Shown piece after piece: positions 1 to 12,400 of a DNA stretch of 64,000 bases. Made by a program: the position numbers and the translations under genes. The notes beneath the pieces were generated by a model. It saw nothing but the letters and a program-made list of their open reading frames with translations. It had not been told where the DNA came from and ran no database searches. The stretch's first letter is position 1, and each line of letters opens with the position of its first letter. The DNA is from Glandiceps talaboti (Eukaryota; Hemichordata; Enteropneusta; Spengelidae): positions 5,564,134-5,628,133 of the forward strand of contig NC_135562.1 in the NCBI RefSeq assembly GCF_964340395.1. Direction: 5' to 3'.

Positions 1-137
1 TGGCAATAGACAAGTCAATGTTATCGATATCTACATTTCCGGGTTTTTCACCTCGGTCGTTTTAACACAGAATTATATTTATCCCGCTTTATAATGTGTA
101 TTGTCACTAATTTTTGTTGATTTTCGATGTTTTCAAG

Positions 138-239
138 ATGGCGACCCATATAAGTACTCGAAGTCGCCTGAACGTTGACGGCTCTCCTCCTACTCCTACT
201 CAATGTTTATTGACACTCGTGTCGTGCAGTGATCGTTAA
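138..239 (+). other. Short upstream ORF beginning in a YY1-like motif (possible promoter/5' exon)
   Basis: A motif AAGATGGCGAC (136-146) matches the YY1 element often found just downstream of animal transcription starts. Its ATG (138-140) opens a 33-codon frame ending in TAA at 237-239. The product (starting MATHISTRSRL) resembles nothing I know. It is most likely the 5' leader or an upstream ORF of the glycosyltransferase gene that follows about 1 kb downstream. Transcription here is inferred, not shown. Confidence 0.3.
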
Positions 240-1205
240 CACTAACTATCAGCATTTCCTCTTGTGTTGTTCTTTTCACTCGTTATGAAGACATGTTTCT
301 GTTTATTTTCAGATTCGTTGCTGGCAAGACTACAAAGATCTACAAAGCACGGTAGTACTGTTCCAAATCTGGACTTTCTTCAAGTTTATCTCGAATAAAA
401 ACCCCTGTGTTGACTTCTATAAATTTGTCTTGTGTGATAAAAAGACGTGAATGTAATTTAACTTAAACCCCTTCCCTACCGTCTGAGGATAGCTATATGA
501 CTGATGTGGACACATGGAAAAGACATTAAAGAAATAATAGCTTACATCTTACAAACTTGTTTAAAAAATTAATGTACAACGGTCGACGTCATGTATTACA
601 AATTTGTATGATAGAAAATTGAGACCTCCAAGGCCTATTTTAGGTCTAGCTTATATATTCAGAAAACACTTAATACTACTTATTTTGGGATTTATGGCTA
701 TCGATGTAGAGAATACCCCCCCCCCCCCCTCTTAGCCACCATTGCTAACATACCACGCGATCGAAGTGTACACAATGGAGTTATCACAGTTGTTTTTTTA
801 CCCATCATGCTCTGTACCCCCCTCCAGCCTCCTCTGAGTTTCATTTTATACTTACATTGTAAATGTTCATTGTACAGGGAAATATGCGTCCGTTTCATAC
901 TATTAGAAAAAACCGCCTGTCTTCAAACTCATACAATTATTTTCCGCGTACATTAAGCAGATTTGTAATCTAGGCAAATATTTAAAACATGCAGGAATTT
1001 TACATTCTCACTATCATACATAACATAATTTTTTTAGCGGTTCATTCTCCCGTACATTATGTTTTTTTTTGTTTTGTTTTTCTTTCATCCACCACTATTT
1101 TCCTTGTGATGCATAGCTTATTTCTTTTATCATATTGTACTGATGAGCATAAATTGCTTAAACATTTTAAAGAATTGAATTATATGTCTCTTTTTGTTAT
1201 TCTAG

Positions 1206-2099
1206 ATTCACACCAGCAGGCCTAAAACTTGGTCTTACCTGTTGAGCTCCAATACCACTATAACGATACATGATGAAATGGGAGATTCTAACAGACAAGG
1301 GCAGCAATTCGGTTTTCTGAAACCTCATAATAACTTTGTAGTGCCAAATATTGCACATATTATCTGGTTTACATGTCACCCTTTTCAATTTGAGAATCTC
1401 GTAAGTATTTTGAGTATACACAGAATTATGAGACCAGAGAAAATACTGTTTCATACCGACTGTGAACCGGTTGACCGTTGGTGGCAGCAGGCGAAGGACG
1501 AGATTTCCACTTTAGAAGTTCATAATATGACGAGGCCAATGACAGTCTTTGACAAGAAACTTAATCCAAAATGGCCTGAACACTCTGCTGACGTTGCTAG
1601 GTTACAGATCCTTATGGAATGGGGAGGAGTTTATTTTGATACAGATATCTTCGTTTTGGCACCACTTGAACCATTGCGTTACTATGACTACGTTGTTGGC
1701 AGACCTTCTAAAAACGTATTAAACAATGGAGTCATATTGGCAAGTAAGAAATCAAAGTTCTTGGACATATTTTACCAGAGTTACAAACAATACCATGCAA
1801 CGTGTTACAGTTGTGATTCTGTACTAAATCACCACTCTCTTGCTATGAGGAATATTAATCTGGTACACATTGAACCGAATAGCATGATAAAACCACCGTA
1901 CACAGAATGGAAAAGTCTTTTCTTGAAACATTATAATTGGAAGGAAGGACACTTCACTATTCATGTTTGGTTAAAGATGTTCCGTCAGCATGGAAACGAG
2001 AGCGTCATTTTTAATGATGAAAATATCAAAACTGAAGACACGACATTTGGAGAAATGTGTCGATATATATATTATGGTTCTCTAGACCCGATATCCTAG
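1206..2099 (+). CDS. GT32-type glycosyltransferase (DXD motif), 3' terminal exon
   Basis: This frame is open from a 3' splice site (TTATTCTAG, ending 1205) to TAG at 2097-2099 and encodes 297 residues. It reads as the catalytic domain of a Golgi-type glycosyltransferase with a DXD sugar-binding region (GT32, alpha-1,4-galactosyltransferase-like). After VPNIAHIIWF comes the family block WPEHSADVARLQILMEWGGV, then YFDTDIFVL with the metal/nucleotide-sugar DTD at 1638-1646, then NNGVILASK. Family members transfer a sugar from a nucleotide donor in the secretory pathway and usually have an N-terminal signal anchor. No membrane segment is visible here, so an upstream coding exon is probably missing from the model. 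The first in-frame ATG is at 1278, which would give 273 aa; I prefer the spliced start. Acceptor specificity cannot be read. The family call is firm and the 5' end is open. Confidence 0.85.
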   Translation: MHTSRPKTWSYLLSSNTTITIHDEMGDSNRQGQQFGFLKPHNNFVVPNIAHIIWFTCHPFQFENLVSILSIHRIMRPEKILFHTDCEPVDRWWQQAKDEISTLEVHNMTRPMTVFDKKLNPKWPEHSADVARLQILMEWGGVYFDTDIFVLAPLEPLRYYDYVVGRPSKNVLNNGVILASKKSKFLDIFYQSYKQYHATCYSCDSVLNHHSLAMRNINLVHIEPNSMIKPPYTEWKSLFLKHYNWKEGHFTIHVWLKMFRQHGNESVIFNDENIKTEDTTFGEMCRYIYYGSLDPIS

Positions 2100-2235
2100 A
2101 TTTGAAGTCGAACACACAACATCCGTCTTTCTGATGTATACTTCATATTGGAAACTGCTTCATATTAATTGCCCTAGTAATGATCCAGCGTTTGCTGATA
2201 TGAGTTATCAGACATGGCTATGTATTAGATGACAA

Positions 2236-2241
2236 AATAAA
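2236..2241 (+). terminator. AATAAA polyadenylation signal for the glycosyltransferase gene
   Basis: AATAAA lies 137 bp after the stop codon on the coding strand, a normal distance for a cleavage signal. It sits at the edge of a dispersed repeat, so the true 3' end could be further down. Confidence 0.45.
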
Positions 2242-2540
2242 CATTCATGGCTATTTATCTGGAGGTAATAGGCACCTAGGGGGTCATGACCATTTACCTG
2301 TAGGTAATAAACACTTAGGAGTCATGACTATTTACCTGGAGGTTATAAGCACTTAGGAGTCATGAATATGCATTGTTCATCCAATACATATGCATGTCTC
2401 TGCTAACTCCCATGATGCAATGCTGGACTAGTGCTAAGACAGTCACGTGCACTCACTGAATGCGAATTAAGGTTCAATTTGATACTTCTTGGCAATGGTG
2501 CAAAATTTATGAGTTTTAAAGTCATGAAATGACACAGAAC
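2242..2540. repeat. Dispersed repeat with three ~48-bp internal tandem units (AGCACTTAGGAGTCATGA family)
   Basis: Three degenerate units sharing GGTAATAAGCACTTAGGAGT occur between about 2260 and 2370, followed by a tail with CACTGAATGCGAATTAAGGT. The same core and a related tail recur at 7665-7880, and the core again at 8696-8770, so this is an interspersed element with no visible coding capacity. Confidence 0.6.
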
Positions 2541-2979
2541 CTAAAGTTTACCAAAATGTCTTAAGGGATTGTCTCAAGTAGTTATATATTTTCATGTTGT
2601 GAATTCCACTTTGTAAAGATTTTCCTTCTCGTACCATAGCTAAGAAATACAAGATTGAAATCAACAAACAAATATATACATGTACATAATAAAGTTAATG
2701 CAAAACTAATCAAAAACAAATACCAAATTAGGTGTAAGAGTGCTTTTACAAGTACTAATACTAGATATAGAGCGACAGTAACTGTTTTGTTAAATATTTT
2801 CAATTGTGCAGGTTTCTGGGGACACTACAGTCAAAATATTTCATGTTTGTGTGTTTGTTGTTTGTGCATTTTTTATATTATATTTGTGCATTGCAGTAAA
2901 AAAAGCCCTCTTTCAAAACTGCTCTAGCTGCAATCGGAACGATTTTTAAAAAAACGTTTTGTTAGCTACAATAAATCAT

Positions 2980-3300
2980 ACGTATTATCGTATACCGTGA
3001 ACGGTATCGCATCACCTGTGGGTAAACATATTTTTGTAGCTATATATACATGATCTAATGGGTCGGCACCCAAAAATCAGCGCCCTCAACGGCGATCACA
3101 GTTTCAACCTGTTTCTGTACTGCTCACGGATAATTAATCAAAAATTTACACCAAATATAATGACGGATTGACAACACTGATCATTAAACATGTACAATTA
3201 TTGGTGTTTTAACAATTTACATATATATTGTGGTTTTCTGATCGAAAAATTATACTCCAGTTTCAACTTGTACAGTTTGAACATTTATTTTTTTAGGCCT
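2980..3300. repeat. Diverged interspersed repeat, copy 1 (partner at 50.09-50.38 kb)
   Basis: About 300 bp here aligns by eye, with many substitutions, to 50085-50380 on the same strand. Shared blocks include a TGAACRGTAT start, TTTTTGTAGCT/TTTTTGCAGCT, CTGTACT.CTCACGGA/CTGTACTACCTATGGA, and AATTATTGGYRTTTTAA followed by ATTGTGGTTTTCTGAT/ATTGTTGATTATCTGAT. No terminal repeats or protein are recognised. Confidence 0.55.
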
Positions 3301-3400
3301 TATTACTCAGTTTGTCAAAAAGTGATGTTCAGGTTGGGTGCAAATATAAATATAAACACAGTCATAGCATTCTTTTTGTATTCTTCAAATTTATTTTACA

Positions 3401-3522
3401 GGTTCATTCATTTAATAACAACAGCAAGGGAATTCCCTGCCGACATTTCATTTGACAAGTTCAAAGAAAAAATCAATGACAATTCTGCTTGGATCCATAA
3501 TTGGCAAAAGAGACCTTTTTAA
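3401..3522 (+). CDS. Possible orphan terminal exon (unidentified)
   Basis: After a pyrimidine-rich stretch and TTTTACAG (ending about 3400) the frame reads FIHLITTAREFPADISFDKF and continues to a TAA at 3520-3522. The last ~35 residues have protein-like composition, unlike the AT-rich translation upstream of the acceptor. No family is recognised and no partner exon is seen. It may be chance. An AATAAA follows at about 4023. Confidence 0.2.
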
Positions 3523-4427
3523 AAATTTGACAGACTGCCCTCTGTGGTCACAAAGGGTGGCTGCAAATCAGATTCGATTCCTTGACTACAGAACACCAAT
3601 CATATAACACACTAACATTAATGCAGCATATTAGCTAAATTGTTATGCATATTTGAAAATTTTCACAAAGATTTTTGTACGTTATTAAGTCTGAGCTTTG
3701 TGGGTTGCCTGGTAACATGTTGTTTACTGTTAATGGTACCATTGAAACTTTTTATCCCCTAATGAATGTTTTATACGGGATGGAAAAATGTCCAATGTCT
3801 TCCCTGAAATGTGTTTATCATTCAAAACAGACAAGTGCCAAACCCTTGTGTTAAGAATCACAGTACATGCCTTTTCAAAGTTATCTGCTTGTGAAAAATT
3901 GGCCATGATATGGACAAGCCTTTGCAAGTTATTAAAACCTGTATCCATTCATTATTATACAGTTATCAACTGTAATAAGTCATCTATGCAATCTGTTCAT
4001 GACGACCAATGTATATGTACTGAATAAATCACCCTATATCTTGCCACATACATTTTGCCTTGCACAATTTGATTCCTTGTGTTTTCCACTATTTTGCATG
4101 TATGTGTTTTGTACCATTGACCTCAGGCGTTTTCTTGACTATATTTGAGATAGTACACAGGACTAGTAGTGACTGAAAGTCCTTACTGATTAATAAACAA
4201 CCTATGATAGGAGGTTCTTCATATCATACATACCATGTCACAACATAAATGATTTATATATATATTATATATATATAAACTTGAAGTATGTGTAATATGG
4301 CTATACTGGAGTAAACAGTGTTCAATACATATGTATGTAGAGCGGTATAAAGAACACAGTATGAAGTAAGATACACAGAAGCCGTTACACAGTGTTTCAC
4401 GCTGTTGCGATATCTTACTTGATACTG

Positions 4428-4432
<5 letters not shown>

Positions 4433-4472
<40 letters not shown>
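4433..4472. repeat. (TA)n microsatellite
   Basis: About 19 uninterrupted TA units. The flanks (4260-4560) are also TA-rich, with repeated TCATATATCACAT words. No gene is seen between 3.6 and 5.9 kb. Confidence 0.9.
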
Positions 4473-4477
<5 letters not shown>

Positions 4478-5935
4478 CCCATCATTCAGCATATATATTG
4501 TATCACATATTTCACATCATGTACTGTATCATATATCACATATCATACATATTGTATCAGGTTGACAACACTCGTGTCACATTTTTACTTTCAAACTTAA
4601 GTTTAAGGTTCTCCACAAAATAACGGTTCAGCTACATCTTGACAAAAGAACCTTCCCTTCATGTAAATTTGTCCTTTCCATGTATTCAAGAAACCACTGA
4701 CCTATATAATATACGGAGAACTGTGAACCATTTCAGAATAAATTGACCTTACGCATTTTATTATGTATTTGAAATCCAAGCATTCAGTCTTGAGTTGCAA
4801 ACGCCTGTAGTTTTGATTTACATATCAAAAATCTTGATAATTCTGACTTATGTACGAGTAGAGACAATTCACTTTAGTCCAGTACCATCTCAAGTTCCCT
4901 ACTGGAATTTGACAAGATTGGGTTTTATATCTGTTGATAAACTTCATCTGATTTCAAATCCAGTGCCATCATAAGCTTTCTATTATTAGCATGCCACATG
5001 TTTCTGAGTAATATATCTGTTGACAAACTTTATCTAACTTTCAGCCCAGTCTTATAAGGACACCGTACCCTGTTTGACAGGATTTAAATAATTTGCACTC
5101 TTCCTGAAAATCTTCTTACAAAATCTGTAAATAAGAAAAGTACATTGTCAAATGAATTTAAATTTATTTGATTGTTCGTTTGCTTGCTTGCTTGTGTGTG
5201 TGTGTGTGTGTGTCTTGCAAGCAACCACATAGTAAAGGATAGGGGAACACAAAATTTTCGTTAGTCATAAGAAATTACTGTGCGTCAATGGCATACTACT
5301 TTGAATGACTACCTAAGCACTTATACATCGTGGGATTCTGCATATTTATCTGTTATGGCAAATTTTTAAGAACATAACTGTTTTCAGAAAATTTCCTGAA
5401 CATTGAAAGCTACTCTGCAGATTTGCACACAGAAATCACTTGGGTATTGCATTACGTTAAATGAAAATGAGCACCACTGGTGCACATACAGAGTAATACA
5501 TATGTACATGTAGTAAACAATAATGTTTTCTACTGAAGTAAATTCTATTATTAGATATGTACCAGTGATTGCTTGCACTACTGGTGCATACAAGTGTTAT
5601 TTGCATTGCAGTGCAATACCAAAAACATTATTTCATACCTGCATGCAAATGAGGGCATGATCGTGTGCTGTACACGAATGCATGTGATACCACAGTATCA
5701 TTTCTATGGAAATTTGTTGTTTCAGATAAACATATGTGATATAACAGAATCATATGCCTTACAAGTTCCAGTTTGGGTACTCAGGGATATCTGCACACAT
5801 GCTTGCAGTGATTTCTGCTGCACATTCACTCACTATGCTTATGAAAGTACCACTAGAGAAACACTGCAAGCACTAATGCAAATACCACAACTACACCACA
5901 TTTGCACTCGCATGCCATTGGGGTTCTATCATAGT

Positions 5936-6098
5936 TCATGTGCAAACACTTACTGATGTTATCACTCCAGCAGCAATGGTTGAACCGCCACTTCTCAGCA
6001 TAAATCTCCCCAAATCTTTATAATCTTTGTAAAGTTCCACGCACACTGGTCGAGCTGTTTCTAGTTCTATGACTGCATTACTTTGCTTAGGTACATGT
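5936..6098 (-). CDS. HBS1L: HBS1L exon 16 (C terminus, stop)
   Basis: Encodes [20 protein letters not shown], then [20 protein letters not shown] and TIAAGVITS, the end of domain III (human [20 protein letters not shown]). It reads on through VSVCT to TGA at 5938-5936. A GTAAGT at 5953-5948 right after ITS could instead be a donor to another small 3' exon, so the last five residues are uncertain. The exon start is triplicated in tandem. Confidence 0.88.
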
Positions 6099-6381
6099 CT
6101 GTAAGTAAATTACAATTCTTGTAAAGTTCTATGCACACTGGTCGAACTGATTCTGGTTACTGCATTACTTTGCTTTGGTAAATGTCCAAGTAAATCATAA
6201 TTTTTGCAAGGTTCTATGCACACTGGTCTAGCTGTCTTTAGTTCTATAGCTGCATAAAATGCTTAGGTTTTATGTCTAAGTAAATTTGAAATGGTTTACT
6301 GATAGGTTTGCTATACTCTATAATGATACTGGTGTTTTCATTGTTAGTAATATTGATATGGTCAGCAACTTATACTCTTAT

Positions 6382-6433
<52 letters not shown>

Positions 6434-9400
6434 TAATTCATCAAGTTACAAGCAATGAATATATGTAATATGTCTATTCCATACCTGGGTTTCTTTTTTA
6501 TGACTTCTCCTGTGCTTTTGTGTAGCAAACTAATAAGTTTTTTGATTGTAGCTGGTTCACTCATTGTCTGGTAATGAAATACAACCTTTACGGGGAGAAA
6601 ATAATGAAAGACAGCTGTTAGACGTTGATAAATATCATGGGACTATCTATACTAAACCAGAGACACAACACACTGTCAGTTTTCAAGCACACAGTACAAA
6701 GATAAAGACAACACTGTATGCATTAAATGACAATACATGAAACCCCTTAAGCCACAATGTTACAAAATACAAAATCACATTAGTTTTTGTAGGGACCTCA
6801 GTAAATTGCATAGGAATCAAATCAAACTATATCTACTTCTGATATGTTACAAGTACACATACACAATATGTTGCACATAATAATTTACATGATATTCAAT
6901 CATCACATTGCACATAGCATTAGATTACATTATACAACATTATATTATATAATATAACAAAACATAATATGCTTCAACTACATGCCTGCATGTTTTGTAA
7001 CACTCTCAAGACATGACATGACATAACATAATATAATATAACATGACATGACATGACACAACTGCATGCCTGCATGCTCTGTAACACTTTCAAGACACGA
7101 CGTAACTCAACATGACAAACTACATGCCTGTATGTTCTCTAACACTTTTACTATCTTGATGTTATCACTTACTGGGTATCCTTTGGTAACAGGTACTTCT
7201 ATGTTAAATATGATAACTCTAGCTTGTATTCTTGTTGTAGCTTTGATTGGTTCACTTGGTGAACATAACACACTACCAACACTAGATGAAAAATAAATCA
7301 CATATTTATACATTATATGAAAATAAAATAGTCATGGAAGTAGAAATTTTCATATTTCAAGACAAAGCAAATGTAAAAGATACACCCTGTTTCAGACTCA
7401 TACATCCAAACAGTACATAACTTTGGGCAGCACACTCATAAAGCTTTTCAATGGTAGTACCCACAAACACTCCAGTTTTCAGCCGTTGCATAAATTATGA
7501 TTTCGAAGTATAGTCTTTTTAGAAGCCTGGTTTGGGACCACTCCACAATGATGAACTTTTCACTACTCTTTACAAACTGATTGTGAGTCATGGTCTAACC
7601 TAACACTCAAAATCTCACGTTGTTTATTTCTTATTCTTCCATGTCTGGGCTTCTCCTTGCATACATCCTTGTTTCAATTGATGGTAATAAGCACTTAGGA
7701 GTCATGAATATTTATATTCTGCTAATACATATACACGTCTTTTGACTAATAGACAATGCATGTACATGGCAGGACCTCCACTGAACGATGAATGAGGAAC
7801 AAGTTTCAATTTGGTTTTACCCGGCAATCATGTGTCATGCATGTAATGTGAAATCATGATATGACTTCTCCACAATCAAAAGTGCAAGGAAATGCCTTAT
7901 TTCCAAACAGTGGAATTTTGGAATCAGAGTGTATGAAATCAGGAAAAAACAGTTGCTGTCATAAGCATGTATTGACTTACTTGACTTTCATTTGATCTAT
8001 TCCAGTCACAACCAGTGTGGCTTGGTCACCAGCAACTGCCCATTTGGTGTCTTCTTCATGAATTAACACAGCTATACAGGGATTTTGGAAAGAGATTGAC
8101 TGTTAGTATTACACTAGGAATATGGTTTGGAGTAGGTTACAGTTAACCAACGTCCAACTCTCCCGAACAACTTCATGGTACAACAGATTTGACTTGTCGC
8201 ATTAGAACATTTACTTGTCAAGTGATAAACTTTGCCATGACTAATCATTTAAGGTCATTTTCAAAGGCCTTTTTGGGAAGAGTAAATGTCTTTATATAAT
8301 GACTTACTACACATAAAACTACTTGTATACTGGTTTACAAAAGTGATCAATAAACGACTTACTTTTAATAAATCCTTGTTCACCTGCTGGCATAACTAAG
8401 ATTTTATCGGCACTTTGGACATTACCAGAAACTATTTTTCCGGCCACACTAAAACCTGCACCCATTCCTGTATAGAAATTATACAAATTCGATGATTAAT
8501 GAAACATACATTACATTGGACCGCCACTCCTGGAAATGAAGGCATTTTCACAAACTATGGGTTCTGGAGAGTCATTTCATGATTTTACATCACCTACAAT
8601 TACTTTCGATTTCAGAGAAACATCAAGTTGATCTTGTGCATTTATAGGGTATCTTTGCTGAGTCAGCAGAAATAACATATTTATGGTTGCATAATGAATA
8701 TTCATGAAATGTTTTACACTGAAGGGAATAAGCACTTGGGAGTCATGAGAACTTAGTACAATTTGGCCAATGTATGCAAAAAATTATGGTACACATCCCT
8801 TTTAGAATTACTACTTTTTAACAAATTTCCTTCTTAAAACTTGAAAACAAGATACTAATTCTATTTTATATCTGTTTTATTAATGTGAACTGAACTTACC
8901 TTTAAAAACATCAGACACACAAAGTCTAAATGGTTTCTCTACAGGCCTCTTAAGAGGTTTAAATTTATCTGTAGGAGAGAGTAGAGAGAATATCAGTTAC
9001 ATTTGAAATGGAAACCATATGAATCAGTGTTCTTATTTTAAAACATACACAGAGACACATTGGGATCAGCCATTTCTCGTCATGTGAAAGTACATTTTTT
9101 GTATTGTTATGATTTTGTTATTCAAAGATTACTAAGTAAAACAACTTGCCAAATGATTGGTTTACATTATAAATGTACACTTTATATAGTCTTACTTCCT
9201 GGTTTAGTTGTATATAAATTTTGGAATGATTTGACGATTACATACTTACCAATATGCTGTACTAAAGTTAATCCTGTGTACCAGGTTTTCAATTTGTCTT
9301 CCTTGGGAGACTGCGTAAGATTTTCACCTGTTAACCCACTACATGGGATATAGGCAACTTCTGAGTCCTAAATTTGAGCATAAAAGTTATTTTACATTTA

Positions 9401-12400
9401 TTAGTTATTTTCGTAGGAGAATGTGTAAGATTTTCACCTGTTAACCCACTACATGGGATATAGGCAACTTCCGAGTCCTAAATTTGAGCATAAAAGTTAT
9501 TTTACATATATTAGTTATTTTCGTAGGAGACTGTGTAAGAATTTCACCTGTTAACCCACTACATGGGATATAAACAACTTCCGAGTCCTACAAAATCAGT
9601 ATAACATATCAGAATGGCCATAACATATGCAATTAATAATACTTATAATATTTCAAAGGATAAAAAGAATGACTTTGTCAAACTCTAGCCATATAAAACT
9701 CTACAAAATTACTCAGATTCTTACATGTACAAAACTTTCATAATTTTGCAACTAAATGGCTTTTGCATGAAATCTTTAACATGTAGAGTACACAGAGATT
9801 ACATGAGAATCAGCTCCCTTTCTTATCTCATCTCATCTCACTGCATGTTCTTATAAAACCGACTTGCAGGTAATAAGTTAATCCTGTTTTCCCCAACTTG
9901 TAGTTTCTTTGCGTACAAACAAATACCCCCACCCGCCGGTAGAAAGAGGATTAACCCCTAGCAGAAATTTATATGATTTACAAAAGATTTTTTCACACCA
10001 ATTAAAATTTGGTGGCATGGAAATAAGTCAGACTCAATATGGCAGTCAGAAATAAGATGTGGCAGAAAATATACATTGTACATGTTAACACAACCCAATA
10101 GGCCTTTGCAAAATATGCCATAGTGTCGCTCTACTTCCTGTCTGTGTGTATCTTGGGGGATACATGGTATAGGTTACTTGGTTAATCATAGAGCACTGCT
10201 GCTTTCCTCAACATCTGAACAATTTGAAAAACATCCCTGATTTACACTTCTACAGAATACCAAGGGACAACGCTCTTAAGAAACAGTACTATGAGGGGTT
10301 GATACCCCAATTTGAGCGAGGGCGCTGTATTCTCAATTTCCTGTTTGCAGTCTGAAATGGCCTATTCATTGTGTTTTTCAACAACCAAAAAAACTTTCAT
10401 TTGGACAAGTACACATGTATCAGTCAGCAAATGAACTTCAATATAAGAAATAATCTTACCTTAAATCCTGCTTGTTTTAAAAAGTGTCCTAGCTTGGCAA
10501 CAATTTCGTTGTATCTGTCTTGAGACCAGTCAACGTTGTCTAACTTGTTAACAGCCACTGCTAGCTGAGTTACACCCAACGATCTTACTAATAATGCATG
10601 TTCCCGGGTTTGTCCACCTGATTCAAATCCAGCCTCAAATTCCCCTCGGCTGGCATCAACAACTAATACGGCAACATCAGCCTATGTGAGAGAATAAAAC
10701 TGTGAAGTTATTACCCGATATCACCTTTGTTCGTAGTATAACTGCGAGTGCCATTTCCACATAGTGATATGAGTCATAAGACGAGTGTCATGTTGCAGAA
10801 ATGGCACGAATGGTGATACGACGAATGAAGAGGTGATATCGGGTAATAACTGATTTATCATATGCCCTATGTCCAGGATTGATTTCCCATTGAGCTAGAC
10901 AGGGTGATTCGATATACTGAAGATGTATTTTGATAGATCAATGTATTACAAACCATAACACCAAAGTAAAGAGTTTTCTGAATGGACCACAATCGTTTAT
11001 AGCATGCATATTAAGTGTGAAAGTATACTGTTTTGTTTGCTAATTGACATTAGAAAGGCCACATGCTAGGCTTGTAAATAAACCAAATGAAACAGTATAC
11101 TTTTACACTTGATATGAATGGAACGCTATAAACTAGTGTAGCACACAGAGAAAGTGCTTTACTCGTTGAAATTCATTTTCACATCTCATCACTAAAATAT
11201 AATCAAAGAGTCTGTACTGACCTGAGCAGCACCAGTAATCATATTTGGAATAAAATCTTTGTGTCCAGGAGCATCTAACAATGTCACTATCTTCTGAGAA
11301 GTTTCAAAATTGGTCAAACCAACATCCATTGTAATACCCCTGTCAAGTAAAAACAGAAGGTAAATAAGAGAAGTTACAAAATTACTTACTCTTCAACAGA
11401 TTTACCATTTATGTTATGGGTAAACATCAGTGAAAATGGCAAAATAGATTACTAAGTATTTCAGCGACAACAAATTGATGTTTTGGTTCGAAGAAATTTG
11501 CACTGAACACCTTAATATCAAAGTTCTCGATCTATACTTGTTTTTCTTCTTCTGATGCCTGTATACTCACCTTTCCCTTTCTTCGCCCGTTTCGTCCAGC
11601 ACCCATGCATATGCAAATGAGGCTTTACCAGCTTTCTTGGATTCCTGTTCATATTTATGCATGGTTCTTTTGTTGACGTTGCCAAGGAGATACAGTAAAT
11701 GTCCCATCAGAGTGGATTTGCCAGCATCAACATGACCAATCACAACCAGATTAACCAAGTCTTTACCACTGACCTTACGTTTCTCATACTCCGACATCAC
11801 GTCTATTGTCTGCATAGTAAACAAAAAATAACACCAATGGTGTTGTAACACAACTATAGATTTTTGTTTATGTTTATCTGGTTACCTAACCAGCCCTGTT
11901 GTTATCATTACCATATATGCTATTATTTGGGTGTTGCCATGGGCATGGTGTTGTTGCTAGGCATATTTGCAACCACCTTTTGGATGTTTATCCACTTGCC
12001 TATGAAGTTCACTTATGCTAAAAATGAAGTTTACATTAAAGGAACACAATCTCTGTAACTCCACAACTACTGGTATCTACTTAGGTTTATACTTGTTTTC
12101 CCATCTATTGAAAAATTATGTCATATGAATTGTGTCAAGCAACTTTGGCTCTGATGAAGGTATTCAGAATTCTAGGTATCCACATTAGTATTTTACCTTA
12201 CCTTAGGGGGTCAAAACAGAACAAGGTTAACTTATTTTTATGCCTGTTTATAGGTTGGGTTAACTGAATTGCTAATGGGTATTGAAATCTAAGCAAGCCT
12301 TACTAGATTTAATTCCTCTGTTTCCAAGGTTACCTACCAAAATTAGGGTACAAGGTATTGAAATCTACGGAAGTTTTACCAGATTACGTCCAGCTGTGAC

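Noticed and set aside
989-1225. Plus-strand hydrophobic 78-codon frame upstream of the glycosyltransferase exon
   Set aside because: Looked like a possible signal anchor, but it is out of frame with the GT exon and its composition follows the T-rich intron and pyrimidine tract.
5573-5956. 127-codon plus-strand frame overlapping the HBS1L last exon
   Set aside because: Partly antisense to the real exon; the remainder is a degenerate TGCA-rich sequence without homology.
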